The notes under the pieces were generated by a model. It did no database searches and had not been told where the DNA came from. It was given only the letters and a program-made list of their open reading frames with translations. Positions 6,901 to 12,114 of a stretch of DNA of 14,785 bases are shown here, piece by piece. The stretch covers positions 1 through 14,785 of the forward strand of contig JASEIA010000032.1 in assembly GCA_030018575.1 (NCBI GenBank). Direction: 5' to 3'. The stretch comes from Nanobdellota archaeon. GTDB lineage: Archaea; Nanobdellota; Nanobdellia; SCGC-AAA011-G17; GW2011-AR17. How positions within the stretch are numbered: position 1 is the stretch's first letter; every line of letters starts with the position of its first letter. The translations under genes and the position numbers were made by a program.

Positions 6901-8732
6901 CCGCCTTCTGCATTGCAGGAAACAGTGTCATCCTGGCCGCTTGTCTTAGGGCATCCCTTATTATTAGGGTAAGGGTCATTGTTTCCAACGCAATTACATA
7001 AGTCCATGTCCTTTTTCCATATTTCAAAATAAGCTGACTCAGCAAGGCGAGTAAATTTAATGTAACCATCGCATGGCATCACATAACTGCCTCTGGTGGT
7101 TCCGCCAATATAGCCCCTGTCATAATAACTCCATACCCAATTTGTAACCTTTCTTGAGGTATCAGTATATGTTCCACCCGACCCTGCAAGTTCAAGTACA
7201 TAATCATTAATATCATTGTATATTACTGCTTCACCTATAACTGAATGATTATAGATATTATACCCATTGCAGTTATCATCTATTTTGTTGCATCTTTCAG
7301 GAGCACCCGGATATATTTTTGGATTATTGTCATGGCAGTCCTCATAATTTGTAGAATTATCACCGTCAGGGTCTGCATTGCCCCTATGTGCAAGCATGGT
7401 TATTTTAAACCTAACCTCGCGGTCATCCGGGCGCTTTTTTGCATAGAATATTATTTTTTTAACGCCTGTCGGCGGCAAGTCAAACTGGACAAGAGCCCCC
7501 GGCCTGTCGGAAGGCAAATTCTTATCCTGATAAAACTCATAAGGACGTATAATAAAATAGTACATCATGTCTTGATGGGCGGGCATCCGCTGAGAGAATA
7601 CAGCACTGGAAAGCCCATATCTGTTAGGGCGTATAGGAAATAACTTATGCTCATTATCCCACAAATCAATGTACGTGAAGTTCGTCATCCATACTCCTTT
7701 GCCTTCAACAACCTCTACTTTTATCTTGCCTTCAAGAAGCGTCGGCTCTTCTGCAGTCCAATCAAAACGTTCCCATTCAGCACTTCTTGTTACTTTTTCA
7801 ATGGGAATTGGATTCGGCGTTTCTGTTTCTGCGCTTTCCGCGGCAAGCTTGAAATCACCATACTCATAGGGTTTAAACAACTCTGCCCCCTCGCCCATTA
7901 TGCAATCCGGGTCTGTGCTGTCTATTACTGACTGCCCTGCATCCGGCTCTCCCATTATTTCATTGCCGTCAAGCCCTATCTTCCAGCAGTCCCCGTCGCA
8001 TTTATTATCAGAAACAGGAAAACAGCAGTTCCCTTCTTCATTTGTACACACTGCAGGGCATAATGGATCAGCTCCTTGCTCGCATGCGCGGCTGCATTGC
8101 ACAGATTCGCCAGGCTTGCAGCCTGCCAGCATTTTGCAAAACGAGAAGGTAACCTGCTCTCCCCTGTTTATCTTCCCGCTGGAGCCAAGAATATTATATG
8201 CCTCATAGTCCCCGCAGCCGTGGCTTATGCACCATTCTGTTTCAGCAAGCTCGCCAAATGCAGAAGGATCTTTTTCAACAATAGCATAAATCCCGGGAGA
8301 GCGGATTGGGGCTTTGATTGTATATGCACCCGTTGGGGCACCCACAGAGGTGATCTTCTCTTCCGGCGGCTGCCTGTCTTCAGGAGGCAAAAGCTCCCAT
8401 TGCCCTTCTTCCTCATTATACTTTGCAACAGCTATTTGCTTTGGGTCAGTGCATGAAATCTGCCCCCGGGGATAAACTGAGATTCTTGCAGTGGAAAAAT
8501 CAGATGGAAATGTCATCCACTCGCCAATAGCAGAACGACCCTCTTTCAAATCTATTTTATAGATTAAATTTCTAATAATTATATCGCACCGATGGAAACC
8601 CATTGCATAGCAGCTTGTAATGACTGTGGCTTCGTAAGTATCGCTTAATCCTATATCCGCAGTTTCCCCGCCATATGCCAGCGTAGCAATAACAACTGCT
8701 AGAATCAATGCAAAAGGGAATATATTTTTCAT
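3978..8732 (-). CDS. Giant cysteine-rich surface protein with MopE-type repeats and C-terminal anchor
   Basis: A 1584-aa protein. A signal peptide spans about 1-22. Residues about 30-450 form an unrecognised, probably beta-rich region. A MopE-like metal-binding motif follows at 452-492 (DPDGDN...EDCHDNNPKIYPGAPERC...DDNCNG). Residues 493-910 are Tyr/Asp/Cys-rich with no family recognised. Residues about 915-1147 hold four to five degenerate ~45-residue Cys repeats. Residues 1156-1376 hold four C-x-DGIDNDCDG-type units alternating with C-rich AGVQRCVDGKWG-type segments. Two DVDCGGPC-type units (about 1388-1437) and CGDGSCDEGEDETCPKDC (1462-1479) follow. A transmembrane helix (about 1487-1508) and a 76-residue Lys/Ala/Pro cytoplasmic tail end the protein. 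It is clearly extracellular, disulfide-rich and probably binds calcium or another metal. The ATG overlaps the stop of the pilin-like gene (ATGA), implying coupled translation. A role as an adhesin or S-layer-associated stalk is inference. Confidence 0.9.
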   Translation of the reverse strand: MKNIFPFALILAVVIATLAYGGETADIGLSDTYEATVITSCYAMGFHRCDIIIRNLIYKIDLKEGRSAIGEWMTFPSDFSTARISVYPRGQISCTDPKQIAVAKYNEEEGQWELLPPEDRQPPEEKITSVGAPTGAYTIKAPIRSPGIYAIVEKDPSAFGELAETEWCISHGCGDYEAYNILGSSGKINRGEQVTFSFCKMLAGCKPGESVQCSRACEQGADPLCPAVCTNEEGNCCFPVSDNKCDGDCWKIGLDGNEIMGEPDAGQSVIDSTDPDCIMGEGAELFKPYEYGDFKLAAESAETETPNPIPIEKVTRSAEWERFDWTAEEPTLLEGKIKVEVVEGKGVWMTNFTYIDLWDNEHKLFPIRPNRYGLSSAVFSQRMPAHQDMMYYFIIRPYEFYQDKNLPSDRPGALVQFDLPPTGVKKIIFYAKKRPDDREVRFKITMLAHRGNADPDGDNSTNYEDCHDNNPKIYPGAPERCNKIDDNCNGYNIYNHSVIGEAVIYNDINDYVLELAGSGGTYTDTSRKVTNWVWSYYDRGYIGGTTRGSYVMPCDGYIKFTRLAESAYFEIWKKDMDLCNCVGNNDPYPNNKGCPKTSGQDDTVSCNAEGGNGIWNSYQGIIGLGDDGAFNYEIYAYDDDEPGCIMGAHASCKIGALPPFGDIWDNLGSEEHFYAYNRNGIKIHDGGTDEEEIPQRWLDKMNNPANRIEVKEGEMLWGMTYGCNWDSDDDLGYYCDENFGRIHFDVYCYSKGNLRDAEGTPADQRRWVDEDLEPGSCEIKDKKTVHVCKTNRFDMTIPACADSSYCVQETDSDQVSCPQYTIPEDEPYGSKPFYTYICRDEDKDKDKPCYLFYEKADGFNVCALTENCHQLDTASGTFRNEDLDCDGDRPFKEDAEGNVLLDQPLDTDCIGQTPHGVCKRETKEWWDSSAGDSGEWKTQGYCQQCGATDSSCAISCEPGALSCGGGCLEGACDLAADKLCKGGSWTTTGYSSACGKNDSWFNGAESTVQCTPNACDTEFDKVCFGDPKTWRTTGGVGTPYCDLPACKVKDASCAKPCTPGVCDVFSNAYCTSTRTWSAINAADYCSKCGAIDSNCGSIPCTDTKADGSPNCDTAHKKFCDSGVWKDKLTEYCGKCSLVDEPTCLAECPPLDEQTATEINCTDGIDNNCDGTADCRDPACNYLDECRNACRFGVTDNCGPSEGICMPQGTRTCGMSGRWGECIGGTAPRTEICNAVDDNCDGAVDEGCVCTTGQSQACGFDSGSCRAGVQRCVDGKWGYCHRTSRASPTTEKCDGIDNDCDGEVDEGCPCVEGSNQSCEGTPGTICKAGLQVCADGKWGTCVGAVKPLTENRNTGNTCSDTIDNDCDGKVDAADDGCGITPADQLAPSCFDAKKNQGETDVDCGGPCANCVTPANCNNRKMDPGEEGVDCGGECSVPCNDRTRLRTSPSKEETEEETIAEPVCGDGSCDEGEDETCPKDCETPSTFSFTAFLLPAIIIIALILGGFVAYKKGLIKMKGKEAPKASFPSPKGMPSGEAKPSGAFKQIPASAIKAAAQKAPQRKEVKTREELELEKSFNEEKELLKK
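4605..5267 (-). repeat. Four in-gene DGIDNDCDG-type repeat units
   Basis: These cover residues 1156-1376 of the giant protein. The core units begin near residues 1156, 1229, 1289 and 1348, a period of about 60-72 residues: INCTDGIDNNCDGTADC, ICNAVDDNCDGAVDEGC, KCDGIDNDCDGEVDEGC and TCSDTIDNDCDGKVD. Each pair is linked by a Cys-rich segment with an RTC/QRC/QVC...GKWG...C pattern. The alternation of acidic DxDxD loops and cysteines fits metal-stabilised, disulfide-linked modules. Confidence 0.85.
5292..5990 (-). repeat. Degenerate ~45-residue cysteine repeats in the giant protein
   Basis: Residues 915-1147 repeat a pattern of CD...(K/Y)xC...W...Y/S-C-x-x-C/G...D-x-x-C-x-x-x-C. Examples are ACDLAADKLCKGGSW, ACDTEFDKVCFGDPKTW, VCDVFSNAYCTSTRTW and NCDTAHKKFCDSGVW. 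Units are diverged from each other, so this is an old expansion rather than a recent tandem duplication. Confidence 0.7.
7257..7379 (-). other. MopE-like metal-binding motif within the giant protein
   Basis: Residues 452-492 read DPDGDN-(7)-DCHDNNPKIYPGAPE-x-C-x-x-IDDNCNG. This matches the classic layout of the putative metal-binding (Cu-binding MopE, PF11617) motif, D-x-DGD...DCDD-x-(D/N)P-x-IxPGAxE-x-C-x-x-xDxNCDG. It stands alone, about 660 residues before the other DNCDG units. The metal cannot be told from sequence. Confidence 0.75.
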
Positions 8733-9238
8733 TGTGGCTGATACACCCCTCCTTTCAATGGCAATGTTACAGTGAATGTGTCAAATGATGCAGTATTTGC
8801 ACCTTCTTCAATATGCACTTTAAACTTTGCCTCAGCAGCAATCTTTGTTGGCGGAATCTTAATGTCACCATAGACAGCAACAACCATCTCATTGACACGT
8901 CTTATGATAAGCGGCCTGAATTGATTTAAGTTGATACATCTTTCTGCATGATCTTCCACAAGTATTGCCACCTGCGCATAATAATCCTCAAAAGAAGTTA
9001 TGCCTGGAGACGCGCCGACATTTGAATTAAACACCGCATCAACCAGCGCCTCCTTCAAGCAATCCTCAACGTGCTCCTTCACCATCTGCGACTGCTCTGT
9101 GAAGGAAAGCGCCTCTAAAGTCTCTGTGCCTGCCACTGCCTTTGCTATCTGCTTTCTCATTGAAATGCCGAACACAATTGCAACAATTATTATGATTCCC
9201 AGAATAATGAATATGGTAACCTGCCCTCTTTTTTGCAT
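8729..9238 (-). CDS. Type IV pilin-like protein with class III signal
   Basis: A 169-aa protein. The N-terminus MQKRGQVTIFIILGIIIIVA is a class III (type IV prepilin) signal: basic residues, a processing site after KRG, then a hydrophobic helix to about residue 27. The FlaK/PibD-type peptidase would cleave there. Residues 51-66 (QMVKEHVEDCLKEAL) match the VExCL segment seen in related DPANN pilin-like proteins, with a second cysteine at C101. The C-terminal part is beta-rich. The start is supported by a TATA box 21 nt upstream. The stop overlaps the ATG of the giant surface protein by 4 nt, so the two are translationally coupled and probably made together, for example as a pilus subunit and an associated surface protein. 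The latter role is inference. Confidence 0.85.
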   Translation of the reverse strand: MQKRGQVTIFIILGIIIIVAIVFGISMRKQIAKAVAGTETLEALSFTEQSQMVKEHVEDCLKEALVDAVFNSNVGASPGITSFEDYYAQVAILVEDHAERCINLNQFRPLIIRRVNEMVVAVYGDIKIPPTKIAAEAKFKVHIEEGANTASFDTFTVTLPLKGGVYQPQ

Positions 9239-9259
9239 GCAATTAAGGAATATGCCAAT

Positions 9260-9267
9260 ATATATAA
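9260..9267 (-). promoter_or_regulatory. TATA box of the pilin/giant surface-protein operon
   Basis: TTATATAT on the minus strand lies 21 nt before the ATG at 9238. This implies a leaderless transcript for a two-gene operon of about 5.3 kb. Confidence 0.65.
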
Positions 9268-9296
9268 GCTTTTGGTTAAAAATAAATTATCTGGAA

Positions 9297-10526
9297 TTAT
9301 CCCTTTCTCTTATTCATAAAATCCATTATATCAACAATTTCCACTCCATTTATGGAATAAGCCACCTTGCTCTTATCAGGCACAAACAGCAGCTTTCTTT
9401 TTGCATTAATGCGCGAAAGAGTTGTTTCTGACTTTAGAATGTCCTCTTTATCCAGCTTTCCTTTCCATTTGATTTCTGCCGCAATTTCCACCTTGCCAAA
9501 CTTCATAAGACAGCAATCAATATCATAATCCTTTTCCAGTACAACCCCTTCTATTAGCCCATAATATTCCGCAAGAAAAGAGCGAACTTGCGCTTCTATA
9601 ATCCTTGGAATCGCCTCATTAAACATTGCAGAAGCAAATGCTCCAAAGGAAGCAGATTCACTGAGGTTGTATTTTTCATCGCCATAATAATATATTTGAA
9701 TTAAAGGGGAAGGGAGCAGATAAATAAAACTTTTTTTATTTTCTACTTTTACTCTTTTAATAAGCCCAAGATGCATCAGATTGTTGAAATAAGGCTGCAA
9801 AGCGCCCTGGTTGTCTTTCGGAATAAGCCCTTTGGAAAAAAGGAAGCTTGAAATTTCAGTGGAAACCTGTTTTCCGGATGCAATTGCGCGCAAGACACCC
9901 TCATAAACGCTGCTGAGGCTCCTTTCCTCTTCAGTGAATATCTCCCCAATGAGCGCCGGCACAGCATATTTGCTTGCGGACATAACTTCAAGAAATAATT
10001 CCTGCGGCTTTATGCCCTTTTTATAATAAGGTATTACCAATGGCTCCTGCATCAGAACCGCGAGCTCGAGCATTTCTTTTTTGCCTGCGGAAATTTTTGC
10101 CATTACATCCCGTATGCTTATCAGCCCTAGCGGGAATTCTGCAAATAGTCCGAGAAGGGGTGATTTTGGGCTTATTAGCTCTTTTGCCAAATGGAATGTG
10201 GAAGAAATCAATATGACCTTCCCTCCGCCGCCGATAAAATGCAGGTAATCCATGAAGTCAGTTCCCAGCCTATGGAACTCATCCACAACAACTGTCTTTT
10301 TATCCTTTACAAGGCGGACAAATATTTGCCTGAATGCGCTGTAATTCATGCCATCCCCTGTCTTTTCGCTGATTATCGCCTTGTCCCGCTTGACAAAAAA
10401 ATAGTCGTCATAATGCACAAAATTTCTTATGAGGAATGTCTTTCCCGTCTTTCTCCTGCCGTAAACAAGCGCCCAATTTTTAATTCGGCTTATTCTGCTT
10501 GCCTCAACAGGTCTTTCTATAATCAT
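9297..10526 (-). CDS. Archaeal AAA/STAND-like ATPase with DUF234 PD-(D/E)XK-like C-terminus
   Basis: A 409-aa protein of the archaeal ATPase family (ATPase domain 2 plus DUF234). The Walker A motif is GRRKTGKT (23-30), Walker B is TVVVDEF (78-84), and ILISSTF (105-111) is sensor-1-like. A winged-helix segment lies at about 205-265 (EGVLRAIASG...ISSFLF...LMHLGLIKRV). The C-terminal domain has D337...E351-x-K353 (DYDIDCC...AAEIKW), the layout of a PD-(D/E)XK nuclease fold. Members are abundant, often lone genes in archaea; they are suspected mobile or defence-related genes, but no function is established for this one. The start ATG 10526 fits a TATA box ending 22 nt upstream. It is a single-gene transcript facing the same way as its neighbours. 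All key residues are intact. Confidence 0.88.
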   Translation of the reverse strand: MIIERPVEASRISRIKNWALVYGRRKTGKTFLIRNFVHYDDYFFVKRDKAIISEKTGDGMNYSAFRQIFVRLVKDKKTVVVDEFHRLGTDFMDYLHFIGGGGKVILISSTFHLAKELISPKSPLLGLFAEFPLGLISIRDVMAKISAGKKEMLELAVLMQEPLVIPYYKKGIKPQELFLEVMSASKYAVPALIGEIFTEEERSLSSVYEGVLRAIASGKQVSTEISSFLFSKGLIPKDNQGALQPYFNNLMHLGLIKRVKVENKKSFIYLLPSPLIQIYYYGDEKYNLSESASFGAFASAMFNEAIPRIIEAQVRSFLAEYYGLIEGVVLEKDYDIDCCLMKFGKVEIAAEIKWKGKLDKEDILKSETTLSRINAKRKLLFVPDKSKVAYSINGVEIVDIMDFMNKRKG

Positions 10527-10597
10527 GGTTATAATAATGACAGTTATAATATTTAAGCTTTTCGGCTAAATAATTATAATGGCTATTATAATAATGA
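10527..10597. promoter_or_regulatory. Promoter region of the ATPase gene with four TTATAAT copies
   Basis: TTAAATAT on the minus strand (10549-10556) sits 22 nt before the ATG and is the likely TATA box. TTATAAT occurs at 10529, 10544, 10574 and 10586 on the plus strand. The first and last are part of an exact 12-bp direct repeat, TTATAATAATGA (10529-10540 and 10586-10597), and two copies are in the palindrome ATTATAAT. This could be an operator or plain AT-rich promoter sequence. Confidence 0.45.
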
Positions 10598-10631
10598 GAA
10601 TTAAAGCACTTTGGCCGCAAAGAGATATATT

Positions 10632-10672
10632 GATAATTCGGTTCAAAATGCCATATATCCCGCCGAATTATC
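10632..10672. repeat. 10-bp perfect inverted repeat in the ATPase-histone intergenic region
   Basis: GATAATTCGG (10632-10641) and CCGAATTATC (10663-10672) are perfect reverse complements around a 21-nt loop. No gene is visible in the 269-bp gap 10527-10795, and this is its clearest structure. It could be an RNA hairpin, a protein-binding site or an end of a small element. Confidence 0.6.
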
Positions 10673-10728
10673 CATAATATCCTGAGTTTGACATTTGCTC
10701 TTGATTCTTGAAAATTTAGGTTTTAACG

Positions 10729-10741
10729 ATAAAAATAAAAA
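10729..10741 (-). terminator. T-rich terminator after the histone gene
   Basis: The minus strand has TTTTTATTTTTAT here, about 55 nt past the histone stop. A first T5 run lies right after the stop (10791-10795). Both fit archaeal oligo-T termination of the HEPN-MNT-histone operon. Confidence 0.5.
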
Positions 10742-10795
10742 CTGTATTCTCTGGCGGCATATGTCACCGGCATCAAAATAGGCTGGCAATAAAAA

Positions 10796-10984
10796 CTATT
10801 CAGGAATATCCTCTTCCCGAATAACGACCCTGCCTGAATAAGCTGCGTTCCTTGCCGCTTTTTTTACCAGAATTAATGCCTCTTCTCCCAGCTGCTTTGA
10901 AATTTTTTCAGCAGCCTTCCTGCCGATTTTTCTTTTCTCTGATTCCGCAATCTTCTTTATGCCGGCAATAGACACGAGTTTCAT
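10796..10984 (-). CDS. Short archaeal histone-fold protein lacking most of helix 3
   Basis: A 62-aa basic protein that aligns with archaeal histones such as HMfB: helix 1 (SIAGIKKIAES), loop 1 with RKIGRKA, a long helix 2 (KAAEKISKQLGEEALILVKKAARNAAYSG), then loop 2 RVVIREED. In histones the segment is R-x-T-(4)-D; here the Thr is Val. The chain stops at REEDIPE, where HMfB continues with ELAVRRFKK, so helix 3 is nearly missing. The length is therefore short (HMfB has 69 residues) and dimerisation may differ. The start overlaps the MNT stop by ATGA, placing it as the third gene of the HEPN-MNT operon. It could be a chromatin protein or a specialised DNA-binding regulator of the operon. The fold call is good; the role is inference. 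Confidence 0.8.
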   Translation of the reverse strand: MKLVSIAGIKKIAESEKRKIGRKAAEKISKQLGEEALILVKKAARNAAYSGRVVIREEDIPE

Positions 10985-11559
10985 AATAAAGACACCATAA
11001 TGCTTTTTTTCTTATAGTTTAAATGCCATGTCTGCAGAAATTGCTCAAACCTCAGGCTGTTTGATGCAGGCACAATAACAGCCCCCCGGCCCAGCGGCTC
11101 TGCCTTCAATTCAGAGACTATGCCTTCTTTTACCCTTCCGCTAAGCGCATACACAAACCTTGTCTTATCAGTTTGCGTAAGCCCTTTAAGCGTGTATGTA
11201 AAAAGCAAATATCCCTTGAACCCCATTCTTTCGCAAAAAGGCGCATTATGCAAAAGGCTGTACCCTTCAACAAGCACTGCCTGCCTTGCAAGAAAATCGC
11301 TTTCAAAAAGCTCGGGAAGGTTAATTGTTTTTATGTCAATGCCTTTCAGCTTTTTCGCAAGTTTTCCTTTAAGCTCCTGCGCTGTTTCCGCCCTGCCTTT
11401 AAGCGGCATTTCCCTGAATATCAAGAGCGCATCAATATCCCCCGGCTCTTCCTTCCCCTTTGCAGCAGAGCCATATAGCACAATATCAAAAATATCCTTG
11501 TTTTTTGCTAGCTTACTGCATTCTGATTTTAAGAAGCTCAAATAATCTTTTTGCATCAT
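10981..11559 (-). CDS. Minimal nucleotidyltransferase (MNT), antitoxin-like partner of HEPN
   Basis: A 192-aa protein with the DNA polymerase beta-type nucleotidyltransferase motif GSAAKG-(4)-GDID: G30-S31, D41 and D43 are the catalytic motif residues, and D75 (GIDIKTIN) is a candidate third acid. In HEPN-MNT systems of the MntA-HepT type, the MNT protein adenylylates the HEPN RNase and so neutralises it. The GS-x-DxD signature is intact, so activity is plausible. The C-terminal ~85 residues (from FCERMGF) are an extension I do not recognise. The start ATG 11559 (or the next ATG, 11556) lies inside the HEPN gene, giving an overlap of 44-47 nt, and the stop overlaps the histone ATG. No other start codon fits in frame further on before the catalytic motif. 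Confidence 0.85.
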   Translation of the reverse strand: MMQKDYLSFLKSECSKLAKNKDIFDIVLYGSAAKGKEEPGDIDALLIFREMPLKGRAETAQELKGKLAKKLKGIDIKTINLPELFESDFLARQAVLVEGYSLLHNAPFCERMGFKGYLLFTYTLKGLTQTDKTRFVYALSGRVKEGIVSELKAEPLGRGAVIVPASNSLRFEQFLQTWHLNYKKKSIMVSLL

Positions 11560-11833
11560 CTTTCAGCATCTCCGAGGTTTCCTTATTAAGCCGAGCCTTA
11601 TAGCTGTCCTGGTAAAAAGAAGGGTGGCTTGATTCCAATATCCTGAACCTGTCCGCGTGGCTTGAAGGCGCCCTGCCTTCTTTTAAGAGGATATAAAGGT
11701 CGCAAAGCGCGGATATTGCCTTAAAAAACAAAGTCACTGCGCTGTTATACTCGCCTTTTTTTTCCGCCTGCAAGGCATTGCGGTAATATTCCCTTGCGTT
11801 CTCTTTCAATATTTCCTTCAATTCGCTTGGCAT
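11513..11833 (-). CDS. HEPN-domain protein, predicted RNase toxin of the HEPN-MNT pair
   Basis: A 106-aa, almost all-helical protein of the HEPN type found next to MNT genes. The helices SELKEILKENAREYYRNAL, EYNSAVTLFFKAISALCDLYIL and ETSEMLKDDAKRLFELLK are visible. The HEPN RNase signature R-x4-H is present as RAPSSH (R54, H59 from this start), so nuclease activity is plausible. The ATG at 11833 is preferred over a GTG six codons upstream (11851) because a TATA-like element lies about 24 nt before it and because the six codons coincide with a copy of the 15-bp operator motif. The gene is first in the operon HEPN-MNT-histone and overlaps MNT by 44-47 nt. It is probably autoregulated through the upstream palindromes. 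Confidence 0.8.
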   Translation of the reverse strand: MPSELKEILKENAREYYRNALQAEKKGEYNSAVTLFFKAISALCDLYILLKEGRAPSSHADRFRILESSHPSFYQDSYKARLNKETSEMLKDDAKRLFELLKIRMQ

Positions 11834-11847
11834 TTGTATAATATAAC
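11833..11847. promoter_or_regulatory. Operator-like 15-bp repeat, copy 1 (imperfect)
   Basis: TTTGTATAATATAAC differs at two positions from the consensus GTTATATAATATAAC. It begins at the HEPN start codon, so a bound protein would block transcription start. It keeps the right half TATAAC. Confidence 0.55.
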
Positions 11848-11857
11848 ACACATCTCA

Positions 11858-11865
11858 TTTTTAAA
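11858..11865 (-). promoter_or_regulatory. TATA-like element of the HEPN-MNT-histone operon
   Basis: The minus strand reads AGAAAAGTTTAAAAATG. TTTAAAAA is TATA-like and is preceded by a purine-rich BRE-like AGAAAAG. It lies 24 nt before the ATG at 11833 and between operator copies 1 and 2. Confidence 0.45.
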
Positions 11866-11872
11866 CTTTTCT

Positions 11873-11887
11873 GTTATATAGTATAAC
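11873..11887. promoter_or_regulatory. Operator-like 15-bp palindrome, copy 2
   Basis: GTTATATAGTATAAC: perfect GTTATA/TATAAC arms around three bases, just upstream of the operon's BRE/TATA region. Confidence 0.65.
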
Positions 11888-11890
11888 TAA

Positions 11891-11905
11891 GGCATATAAT
11901 ATAAC
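11891..11905. promoter_or_regulatory. Operator-like 15-bp repeat, copy 3 (imperfect)
   Basis: GGCATATAATATAAC differs at two positions from the consensus and lies only 3 bp past copy 2. Confidence 0.55.
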
Positions 11906-11930
11906 AAAAAATGTAAAAAGGGTGATTAAA

Positions 11931-11945
11931 GTTATATAATATAAC
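11931..11945. promoter_or_regulatory. Operator-like 15-bp palindrome, copy 4
   Basis: GTTATATAATATAAC: perfect GTTATA/TATAAC arms. The distance from copy 3 (40 bp) equals that from copy 1 to copy 2. Confidence 0.65.
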
Positions 11946-11974
11946 AAAAGAAAAAATCCAATATTGCCAAAAGT

Positions 11975-12016
11975 CCTTTATCTCGACATTGCATCCAGCT
12001 TCTTTCTCACTGACTT
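11975..12016. repeat. 42-bp direct repeat, copy A (duplicate of the TFB 3' end)
   Basis: Identical over 42 bp to 12115-12156, exactly 140 bp away. On the minus strand it encodes SVRKKLDAMSR plus the TAA stop, the last residues of TFB. The 98 bp between the copies (12017-12114) do not resemble TFB and hold a 7-bp hairpin. Confidence 0.9.
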
Positions 12017-12112
12017 GCCAAACAACCTGCAGACAGGTTGATCATCAAAGCAGTATGCGCTTCGCTTAGCTGCTAGAAACACTCCAAACAATTCAGATAC
12101 TTCCTCAAGCAA
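11978..12112 (-). pseudogene. Remnant reading frame ending in the TFB C-terminus
   Basis: From a TTG just past the TFB stop, the frame stays open for 44 codons and ends in SVRKKLDAMSR-stop, supplied by repeat copy A. The first ~33 residues (LLEEVSELFGVFLAAKRSAY...) are not TFB-like. No promoter or ribosome site is seen. An open frame of this length can occur by chance, so it is more likely a scar, for example from recombination or an excised element, than a gene. Confidence 0.4.
12023..12040. repeat. 7-bp hairpin with 4-nt loop between the two TFB-end repeats
   Basis: CAACCTG-CAGA-CAGGTTG is a perfect inverted repeat. No T run follows on either strand, so it is a poor terminator. It may be part of an attachment or recombination site. 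Confidence 0.55.
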
Positions 12113-12114
12113 TA

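Noticed and set aside
10632..10672. Possible tRNA fragment, because GGTTCAAAATGCC resembles a T loop
   Set aside because: No 5-bp T stem, anticodon arm or acceptor stem can be built around it on either strand; the 10-bp inverted repeat explains the structure better.
11834..11851. GTG start extending HEPN by six residues
   Set aside because: The TATA-like element is too close for a GTG start, and the six codons coincide with an operator copy; ATG 11833 fits the spacing seen for the other genes.
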